NCBI GenBank assembly: GCA_046349855.1
Contig: JAXMBM010000004.1
Span: forward strand, 124,001 to 188,000
DNA length: 64,000 nucleotides
Direction: 5' to 3'
DNA from: CAIXSC01 sp046349855
GTDB lineage: Bacteria > Planctomycetota > Planctomycetia > Pirellulales > Pirellulaceae
The notes below the pieces were generated by a model. It searched no databases. It saw only the letters and a program-made list of their open reading frames with translations, and was not told the DNA's origin. Every line of letters starts with the position of its first letter. Position 1 is the stretch's first letter. Positions 61,501 to 64,000 of this stretch are shown here, in pieces. The position numbers and the translations under genes were made by a program.

Positions 61501-63769
61501 GGGTATTGCCCAGGAATTGTTCGACGCGACTGTTGCCGAACGGGGATTCGGAAATCCGGAACTGCTCATCGATGGCGTTGCCGTTGACCCGCAGTTCGTC
61601 AGTTCCCCCGTTGCCAAAGTTGTTGAAAATCCCTGTGCCTCCCCCGGGATTGGACCCGGACACGACAATCGTGGGGAGCGTGAAGGGACCGTTGCCGGTG
61701 TTGTTATTCTGGTCAAATAGTCCCGTAAAAGTCGCCGATCCGGCGGTCTCGGAAAGTTGTGCCTGGAACAGGTCGTCCCCCGTCGTCCCGTCGATCGAGA
61801 ACACATCGTCCTCGTTGAACTGGAGCACCGCCCGGATCGTCTCGATCGCCCCGTAGGTGATGGTGGGTGTCACTCCCAGTTTCCGGTCCACCGTGCCGGC
61901 CCCTTGCGCCGTGGGCTGAATGCGGAAGTTGTCGAGGAAAACTCCGGGAATGGCCGACACCACCAGCGTATCGCTGGCCGAGGGCGGGCCGCCGTCCACC
62001 GTGATCGTATTGAGGCCCGTGGGCGTATTCACGTTTTCGATGGCAATCACGTCATCGCCGTTGCCCGCATCGATGGTCAGGTTGGTCTTGTTCGCGAACT
62101 CGACCGGCTCGAAGCTGTCCACCGTAATGCGACCGCCACCCGCCAGAATTTGCCCATCCGTGAGGGTGATCGCGTTGTCGGCGTCGAGCAGGCTGGCGAT
62201 GCCCGGCACGCTGCTCAATGTGAAATTCGCCGCCCCGACGTTGGTCGTGAACGGTTCGATGTTCTGGAAGTTGATGGTCTGACTATCCAGCGTATGACTT
62301 CCGCTGCCGCCATCCGGGCCGACGTTCAGCCGCTCGTTGGTGAAACCGTTACCTCCGAGCACCGTCACGCTGTCAAAGCCCTCGCCACCATCGAAGGTGA
62401 TGGTCGAACCGTTCGCCCCGCTCGCCATGTTCACCTGGAAAATGTCATTCTTCGGACTGCCGATGATCGTGTCACTTCCTTGGTTCGAGCCGATTCCAAA
62501 GAACACCGAAGTTTGGACGTGGGAGAAGTCGTAGAGGTCGTTGCCGTCGGTGTCCGCCGTGGCGACAAGGGTAGGGCCGCCACCCGCGCGCAGGACGTCA
62601 TTGCCGGTGCCCAGATCGGCGCTCACCGCAATCCCGACGTCGGCCGCGATGCTCACAAAATCATCGCCGCCACCCGTGGTGATCACGATCTGCGTGATGT
62701 TGGCTCCGGCGAAGGTCTCCTCCGTCCCATTGACGATCACGCGCAGGCTGCCGTTGTTGTCGATCACGATCTGATCGTCCACGTTGCCCGGGGAGCCGTT
62801 GACGGTGAGCACGCCGGTCGTCGTATTCAGGTTGGCCTGAAAGGTGTTGATCGTCGACGGCAGCGTCACCGTGTACCCATAGGCATCCGCCAGAATCTGG
62901 GCATTCAGATCGGTGATCAGTTCGCGCGTGGGAGGAGGAAAGCCGACCGTGCGGCCCGCATTCATCAGGTCGAACGGATGCGCGGGATTACCGGCCACGG
63001 ACGGTCCTTCGTAAATGTGGCCGCCGCCATTGTCGGTCAGACTCGCCGAGACACTCGCCCCCTGGAACAGATACAGCGTGGACACGCCATCCACGGGATC
63101 GGTTGCGTACGGAGTGAGGAACGAATTGATGGCTTGCGGGCCGCCGACCAGGATCCCCATCGCGTGCCCCATTTCGTGCACGATGGTCCGGTAGAAATCG
63201 TTGCCGCCGAGTCCATTGGGGCCGTCGGCGGAAAACGAATTGAGCAGCGTCGTGAACTCCGCATCGTCCGCCGGCACGGGATCGAAGTACCAACCGGCTC
63301 CACCGCCGTCGTCGTCCATCTGGATCGATGCGGCAAAAGGCTTGCCCAGAATGTCCGTGCTGATTCCAAACGTCACACCGCGTCCGCCGCCACCCTGGTC
63401 GGCCGCACTGATATTGACCACGAACGTGTTGTCCGCGACCGGCTGACCCACCCCGCCGAAAAACGGGTAATTGAAATCGTTGATCACCGTCTCCCAGTCG
63501 TCGATCGCGCGATCGACGATCGCCCGCGCCTGCGGAGCGTTGGCACCATAGGTCGCGGTGAAGGCGTCCGAATCGACGCCGACATTGTCGCCGCGATTGC
63601 CCCAGATAATCGTGGACAACACGAGCCGCTCTTCCAGGGATTCCATGCTCAGGAACGACTTGCGGTCCTGGCGGGACTTTTTCGCCTGAGCCCGACGGCT
63701 GCTAAGGCCCAACCATTGGCTGGCGAGCGGCAAGAACGAGCGACGCGGGCGATTGCGGCGGTTGGTCAC
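43541..63769 (-). CDS. giant secreted repeat protein with metzincin-like head, RTX-like repeats and dockerin
   Basis: GTG at 63769 has GGAG eight bases upstream and gives 6,742 residues (the frame is open to 63823). N-terminus: basic, then LEERLVLS at 45-52, the planctomycete exported-protein motif. A metzincin-like region has HEMGHAMG at 198-205 and a Met-turn-like DLMN (Met269), but position 208, where the third zinc His would sit, is Val. About residues 330-5100: beta-rich repetitive sequence with Asp/Gly-rich motifs (GDDNFTV, GADTFSV), including two almost identical 510-residue units at 1857-2876. RTX-like nonapeptides (GGSGNDTIS) lie about 5110-5200 and 5370-5440. Then come a PPC-like domain (5610-5770), an Ig-like domain (5960-6040), FG-GAP/VCBS-like repeats (6360-6510), a type I dockerin (DVNRDGVVTPLDALL and DVDGSGSIVPLDALL, 6590-6665) and a 70-residue acidic tail. 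Likely surface or matrix protein that binds calcium. Confidence 0.93.
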   Translation of the reverse strand: MTNRRNRPRRSFLPLASQWLGLSSRRAQAKKSRQDRKSFLSMESLEERLVLSTIIWGNRGDNVGVDSDAFTATYGANAPQARAIVDRAIDDWETVINDFNYPFFGGVGQPVADNTFVVNISAADQGGGGRGVTFGISTDILGKPFAASIQMDDDGGGAGWYFDPVPADDAEFTTLLNSFSADGPNGLGGNDFYRTIVHEMGHAMGILVGGPQAINSFLTPYATDPVDGVSTLYLFQGASVSASLTDNGGGHIYEGPSVAGNPAHPFDLMNAGRTVGFPPPTRELITDLNAQILADAYGYTVTLPSTINTFQANLNTTTGVLTVNGSPGNVDDQIVIDNNGSLRVIVNGTEETFAGANITQIVITTGGGDDFVSIAADVGIAVSADLGTGNDVLRAGGGPTLVATADTDGNDLYDFSHVQTSVFFGIGSNQGSDTIIGSPKNDIFQVNMASGANGSTITFDGGEGFDSVTVLGGNGFTNERLNVGPDGGSGSHTLDSQTINFQNIEPFTTNVGAANFTLSSVPGIASLLDADNAITLTDGQILAGGGRITVDSFEPVEFANKTNLTIDAGNGDDVIAIENVNTPTGLNTITVDGGPPSASDTLVVSAIPGVFLDNFRIQPTAQGAGTVDRKLGVTPTITYGAIETIRAVLQFNEDDVFSIDGTTGDDLFQAQLSETAGSATFTGLFDQNNNTGNGPFTLPTIVVSGSNPGGGTGIFNNFGNGGTDELRVNGNAIDEQFRISESPFGNSRVEQFLGNTQLNTLLFRDTDFTSLTVDAGGGSDQITVVPELTYFNGVLGQTLPVAINVAGGGSSDRLLIDESARLGAAEPRTYNVLPLAGNNQATNGNITGQTGGGFFTLALTYEGVEQVQLVGDGDDTLNVNDDGQDSVWSLSAGPTILLESGRVGINDRSPVDFESFRRVVLQNTGGVDHFLVSPDRLPAFSVAGNQFSPPAEYQVVGGNTAGTLRDTLEVEGTGRDDVQQVVLTSTAITLGRTVGYTDVAAIEVHTADGDDSLEIDTTGGFVAPHVVFDGGSGQDTLLVRGGNQGVDELQFYSGPVANTGRLVYEDANNNQLMQVDYANLEPVLDNVAAAMLTVFGTNAANQMFLGNGPGGLFFGAGNVTGLVGVDAFETLEFTQKTQVTLAGGAGTDAVSINLPNTPLGLSTLVGTPGILVDGQGPNSGDALLVNGTQNTVSVALGAPNSTIDGAAGTGALPVRIRYTNIEGLDVKAGVATTLAVSGATSYIQSAATATDAGDLLADSFPIHYSQLDVGDVLSLGSVVNGSLTMKGTAGDDNYIILPNGAPNAQIVTTGRATVNTAGIVGLTINSGDGDDNFTVLGGAIFANGITLQTGTPSPNDFAQLTAPATPSAIVLNVSALGDSVNGITAGAITLQGVPLLVVNGGAGADTFSVNGLGLPSGLAYAQFVGGATDTMTVNATVFDDDIVVTPHSLAVSDLVEVRVNDRGPTILGALFGAPATAFTVDGTFGADTLTVKGTASADTIAINGTSVAVSGTRQVNYAGVESLRVLGQDSSDTFNVTLSAIPTFVDGGNPIGAAGDVVNIVTPVVNIAYTGGPEADEGQLSDGVNAAVSFDHIEGIAITGTGAGAATINGTNADNDISFTGVGTDDFTVSVDGGPAVAFNNFATANLNGLAGDDDIDLNIANITTTAINVDGGAPTTGGGDTVTITGTIAADAPTFTPTSANSGSFDTATLATAIGLTNVEGLIYEGGALNNTLTVLGTGGADTLIHTPGAARDAGRVAVNSLLAISYTNLGTGGSVALNGQGGLDTVVAQGTSGDDSLTLAATTGSVILTTVAGTHVAVTRVDAAGEFVSLDGLDGNDLFTLNANQVYRSVNILGGSPGGSDTLVVNDVAAAADVFNVAPNATRTNGSVTVNAVAANYVGIEHLILNASGDLGDALTVNGGALGDNTWNVSAGTNGDLVQIDDRESIEYSAFDTVALNNGAGTADLFRVAATSLANFNTSFTVNGDGNDKLELLGTNNADAFNQTAANQFTVNGVAITFNGVTTLQLTGGDGADSASADLATLAGGVTNLIAVGDEPSASGGVPGDVLSLNVAASARVTQSTDAGSGTVDLAGAATVNYTTLESLNVVSAAAASTLTVRGTNGADNISVAGVAGNGDQARVWIGSGTVITANVAGTPNFSTVNVQGRFGDDHFSITPVANVTLAVQGDDPTASDTAVVNITANTTYTPTSSSSGTVAVTGFAPVNLSTIEGLVLGGNDANLTVTVLGTAGQDRIVHTPGSSVDSGNVAVNSLLPVAYTNLGAGGTVALDGQASVDTVVAQGTAGDDAFNVAAATGTVTLTTIFGTHIALTRVDAAGETLSLDGLDGNDTFTLNANQPYATVNVLGGSPGGSDTLVVNDVAAAADVFNVAPNATRTNGSVTVNALVANYAGVEHLILNASGDLGDALTVNGAALGDNTWNVSAGTNGDLVQIDDRESIEYSAFDTVALNNGAPTTDLFRVAATSLANFNTSFTVNGDGNDKLELLGTNNADTLNQSAANQFTVNGVAITFNGVTTLQLTGGDGADSATADLATLAGGVTNLIVVGDEPSASGGVAGDTLNLNVAASARVTQSTDAGSGTVDQAGAVTVNYTTLESLNVVSAAAASTLTVRGTNGADNISVAGVAGNGDQARVWIGSGTVITANVAGTPNFSTVNVQGRFGDDHFSITPVVNVTLAVQGDDPTASDTAVVNITANTTYTPTSSSSGTVAVTGFAPVNLSTIEGLVLGGNDANLTVTVLGTAGQDQIVHTPGSSVDSGNVAVNSLLPVAYTNLGAGGTVALDGQAGVDTVVAQGTTGDDAFNVAAATGTVTLTTIFGTHIALTRVDAAGEILSLDGLDGNDTFTLNANQPYATVNVLGGSPGGSDKLVINGVNGAADVFGVLPGTQRTNGQVTVNAWAALYTGVEHLLLNANPGDTDALTVADNGLGDNLWDVSAGEGFADRVQIDDRETIDYVQFNTVVLRQLGASTDVFRIHPTSLNNYATSFTVVGDGNDTLELVGTANADAVAQVAPAAITVNARRIDWAAGSIGTLRLEGGDQADTFTVDLATLDPGIVDVEVVGDAPSTSGGTTADVLNLNVAAGVRVTQSSDPNSGAVDQTTHLLNYSTLEALNVTTNAVGSTILIRGTNGADNISVAGVTGSNDQARVWINAGTVITANVTGAPNFSTLDLQGRFGDDHFSISPVVNVALTVEGNDPTASDTAVVNVTANTIFAPTSSSDATVTVAGFAPITLATMEGVVIGGGDAGVFLTIQTPVGVHTTTLTPGNTVDSGDVQVDSFIPMSFTNLGAGQLTLDDAESAATNDPAADDLFIYEGTSFDDAFVINSATGFVLLNAQIAVSAGDGRFLLVRGADGSDFFRQLGGDAFATVFVEGNGPDDGDVLDLSLPTGAITVDLGQSMVTGFNGPIPNNTVFSDLQDVNVHAANNTLTLRTTTSDDRLEVTPLSPNSGFAVNDDADPQVNYDGVSANTLFVDLATGDDTLVVHGSATVNAINADIPAGTVTVDGAIVDFNTGAPDKLELEGHAGADVFQVTTGAIPVFVAGGTPIGVLPGDQLILNLAAAGFVRASQGPEADEGAFTVDANGVLSFDQIESATVNGLAGSLLLVDGTNADDDITLIGNGIDDFTVSVNAGPAVQYNNFAGATLDGHSGDDDFDLDVNGLNATAIVVVGNSPSTTGDAVTITGGAGLADNAIYTPLADDSGTFEVAGLTGANAIFMVGVESLAYNGEDENETLTVLGTGNADTIVHTPGAAIDDGHVAVNSLLPVSYNNLGATGTVTLNGGVGADTVVARGTSGDDQFAVAATTGTVVLTTIHGQHVALTRVDAAGEQLTLDGLDGNDTFTLNADQPYAAVNVLGGSPGGSDLLVINDVVGANDAFLVAPAFQRTNGTVFVNAWATNYAGVEHLQLNASGDVDQLTVQDDASDSNWDISAGPVFGDRVQINDRESIDYNGFDAVRLQNIFGSDVFRVHPTSLNGFVTSFTVIGDGNDKLDLVGTNNVDTFTQTTATQFTVNAVPIDFANVSTLQLTGLQNTDNFTADLSTLAGGVSNLIVDGGEPSANSDTLNLTVAANARITQSVDPQSGTVDNAGLVVVNYLATESLNIVSNTAGSTLLVRGTNDGDQIAVQGVAGNNNQGRVWIGAGTVITLNSALAANFSTLTVQGRFGDDHFSITPIANVTINVEGNDPSASDTVVVNVSSNTTFAPTSSSAATVTATGFAPVVLSTVEGVTIGGNDAGLVLTVQTPAGSSTTTLTPGNTADSGNVQVDSLVPMSFTNLGGAGSLVLADADANDTFVYLGTGADDQFTVGGTGLVNLNGQIVVDPTQALNLILKGLEGIDFFTVFGNLAYALLQIEGAGPDDGDFLFASTPLAPVTVDLGAAAVIGYGALVRYTGLAAIEADAGGAVINVVGTQSDDDVTVTPDDANSGEVTDTSAFTPEVFYTNTNGNAVNVNLAGGQDTLIVVGNALSQTFDINIPAASVRIDDLNNAVNDGIVTWQNNESLEVDGLEGDDTFNVVAGTIPLFVDGGDPIGQTAGDKFNMLAGGGPVTFEAGPEDDEGGIIIGTNARISYDHIEAGQVTDAECIIIMGTNGDDDITIIARTQLLNPLRYATADGNKDFTSTVNGGIEILWVNNNALDLSVNLYVDALSGDDDVVFRAPALDPNNGNAPIAWNVNAWVAGGSPSTVTGDQGDVFELGTPGQNAVVYTPNGYSTGVIQLDSANAGVFDTTINLVESFVCDCDNNGINEYASSDGGFEQFNYDGEGANDLLTVVDTVNNDVILHTPGARTDEGSVRVNDLLAINYENLGGNATFTIGDGGGRSDMLIAEGTNGSDTLTASRLTAAIGLINVNSQVVIQTDGIERYTLDGLEGNDHFIIRSLLADAVLSVNTAGGGPGGSDVLEVFGVAGAADTIAVTPDDTRTDGVVTVNAIPVIYDGVEHIQLNAGGDVGDALTVRASVLLGDNQWTVNAGDYGDRVQIDARETIDYRLFDTVALVNDFGTDHFRIYPTWLTGYTTSFTVTGNVGGPVDDVLELVGTPANDTVTSTATAVTINGRAITAGANLVEVQVNTLSGNDQITLGLNLAGVRKVVDAGDGDDNVDVSAMQDATIFGGLGNDVIVGSPIADLIYGGSGNDTISGLGGADTIYGDAGDDVITGGTGNDSLFGGDGSDRFIWNNGDNSDIVEGDEGVDVQIVNGAAGGDTFLLRTKTGDESRAFFERTNLVPFTIDMAKVEQVDINSGTGADLIEVRDLFTTDITTVNTNVGVDPDLDAVTVQGRSVSDNVTLSYYAAVNGVNIAGMKYDVNVTALDPTVDQDTLTFNGNDGDDTLIASDALSNVFGNAFASVNRLIVNGDDGNDSLTGFGNLNGNDGDDLLVGGSFGQSITGGDGADQLYGGGGDDALNGNAGEDTFVGGDGSDTIDGGDVAGVIEWDTILVSGTSGNDTIDVNQTSATSVTYRVNADTQTDTLVATALPVAGTRTVDEIRVEAGAGADLIRVRIADALAVDAPVNHLVTIVHGGTATAAGDRLVMIDDTTADLTLYRKGQDVTEGNVTIGPANAEPFETAFDGIERVQFLASDGTAINQNPDSTNSAGNPANRLVVFSTDMNEYNDDRFLSTQLGVPLTTTLAGTIDPGALLNPFGDNMNIPGDEDWFKVQANVTGTLDFQTMFDEIGTLASGRPGLPGNGDLDIYVYDADGTLIAGNGPAWGGNNGSGANPELNVDGDTFAENERIRIPAVQGQTYYLRVIGRNQTPPPNNPTALTGTINAFTLNVINTAVAVPFDLELRDNPVNGTPLPPGQNDNSDTGRSQFDNHTYDNTPTIVFRLDDGLLLNDMPGNNATDTPPDEVISIPFQPGVGPNGTQPTAAGFALAIFDEGATAPAAGNAGNLNIRQPLGFATQLEPGLYIFTVPAGFALNDGSHFITARTLIIDPANPQQSGWGARSDSFEIVVDRVAPPTFFGYTSLADTQHGLSASSDSGVNGYPATNVERVTNDTTPTFYGTAEADTIVRLYVETNGVAGLQSRESGAANPDLFIGLTTSVPLDGSNQFPAGNWEITSQLDLNNPNLGGFFAQDGLRLIYATGEDLAGNITPDGNADRLNIFLDTRGPQVTKVDVNGPNDPDNYNIWDHKGRPDGGNDGYLKPTPLVRSLVIHVQDLPARSNADPNFLYEALFTPVSIDKGHYKLVGDHNGIIPIDQITFTSVTVANNQIATGYVTITFFEPLPDDRFTLTLEDEITDRVGNRLDGEANTREPHDNQTTLPSGDGVPGGDFVARFTVDSRAELGTYGAESAWVDTNGNFTFDPENPDFVNRDIQYKMEWVNPVNGQKEDKIYTSDNVFVGKFTPAGAVDGNDGFDKLGAYGRQNGGFRWLIDTDNDGVADVRHFDPANINGTPVAGDFDNNPLNGDEVGVFDGTSWWLDTNHNYEVDTQVVSPIRGYAIVGDFDGDGQDDLATWQQDQFRFDFAANGYGQLDATINFGFIGVRERPVAADMDGDGIDDIGLWNPDSTTPTTANTTAEWYFLISDFPTQQELIAAAGTANLLNHAFTPVPFGRDLYAAYGDDFAVPLVGNFDPPATTTGGTNGSGNPITLQLDVNRDGVVTPLDALLIINSINGANGENSVQAAAANGQYPDVDGSGSIVPLDALLVINALNGVGNGEGEAPIAASNFSVTVVTTTTPVADDEEEETATGASSAAVAQILADTDPTGLDSILDSIAADATVVDEDAVDSLFSQL
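55141..58200 (-). repeat. two adjacent, nearly identical 1,530-bp in-frame units
   Basis: 55141-56670 and 56671-58200 align base for base without gaps in the parts I compared and differ at scattered positions; both begin (plus strand) with CGCCCAACAC/CGCCAAGGAT-type sequence coding the VLGGSPGGSD motif. Each encodes 510 residues. Diverged relatives of the same unit occur at about 50.6-52.2 kb and 53.6-55.1 kb and partly upstream of 58.2 kb. This indicates a recent tandem duplication within an older repeat family. Confidence 0.88.
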
Positions 63770-63933
63770 TTCAGAATCTCCTTGGCAACGGCGGGGACCC
63801 CGTCGGCGGTGAGCGGCTAGCACGCTCGCTGCCCCAGGGATCGAAAACGCTAGAAAATAACGGGGAATTTGCGATAAATACGACTGCGCAACGTGCGCAA
63901 TCCAGTGAAGTTAATCCTGGTAATCTGGGTTAG

Positions 63934-63961
63934 ATGTTACTCGCGCGCAAGCCTTTGTCAA
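63934..63961 (-). promoter_or_regulatory. candidate sigma70-type promoter of the giant gene
   Basis: On the minus strand TTGACA (63956-63961) and TAACAT (63934-63939) are 16 bases apart, in a stretch visibly richer in A and T than the window average. It would give a leader of about 160 bases before the GTG at 63769. TTGACA is a perfect -35; the -10 matches four of six. Confidence 0.5.
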
Positions 63962-64000
63962 CCTTGTCTCTAGCAATTAGAGGGGTTCTGCCGGTTGTTC

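Noticed and set aside
48728..61720. 4,330-codon open frame on the plus strand
   Set aside because: It lies wholly inside the giant minus-strand gene, has a repetitive Arg/Asp/Val/Gly/His-rich composition without domains, and mirrors the sense repeats; the sense frame has a signal motif, domains, RBS, promoter and terminator.

Overview
The window looks like chromosomal DNA of a GC-rich planctomycete, most likely of the Pirellulales type. The evidence is a Ser/Thr kinase with a C-terminal GYF_2 domain and two more GYF_2 proteins, a large secreted DUF1549/DUF1553 protein with a CxxCH motif, a giant secreted protein with the LEERLVLS-type N-terminal motif and a C-terminal dockerin, and many GTG starts. 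I found no rRNA, tRNA, CRISPR array, insertion sequence or prophage.

Layout. 1-7.8 kb: the 3' end of a protein kinase gene, two zinc-ribbon/GYF_2 membrane proteins, endonuclease IV, a truncated haemoglobin divergent from a di-haem-type cytochrome c, and a STAS-like protein. 7.8-14 kb, minus strand: FtsK/SpoIIIE translocase with an acidic tail, an OleB/haloalkane-dehalogenase-like hydrolase, an NPCBM protein and a small secreted protein. 14.2-19.5 kb, plus strand: a compact five-gene cluster (DUF4178, Ser/Gly-rich small protein, DUF350, membrane-anchored spermidine synthase-like protein, FAD amine-oxidase-like protein) that reads as a membrane polyamine system. 19.6-21.9 kb: queA divergent from a GT4 glycosyltransferase.

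From about 22.2 to 32.7 kb every recognisable gene is broken by many single-base indels although its protein sequence is conserved piecewise across frames. Reassembled by eye, the stretch holds a minus-strand hom - apgM-like - lysC operon (threonine/lysine/methionine branch), a plus-strand feoA-feoA-feoB ferrous iron locus with a small CxxC membrane protein, rlmN, and a TPR protein whose last third reads cleanly. So many housekeeping genes sharing the same kind of damage, with sharp edges, points to poor-quality consensus rather than gene decay.

33.6-43.2 kb is clean again: an unknown small protein, a PLD-nuclease/superfamily 2 helicase/DUF3427 protein, the DUF1549/DUF1553 protein, and a hemL-tsaB pair. 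The last 20 kb is one minus-strand gene for a secreted protein of about 6,740 residues. It has a metzincin-like head lacking the usual third zinc ligand, thousands of residues of repetitive beta-rich sequence including two almost identical adjacent 510-residue units, RTX-like Gly/Asp repeats, a PPC-like domain, an Ig-like domain, FG-GAP/VCBS-like repeats and a dockerin. A plausible promoter and a strong ribosome binding site lie upstream, and a hairpin terminator lies downstream.
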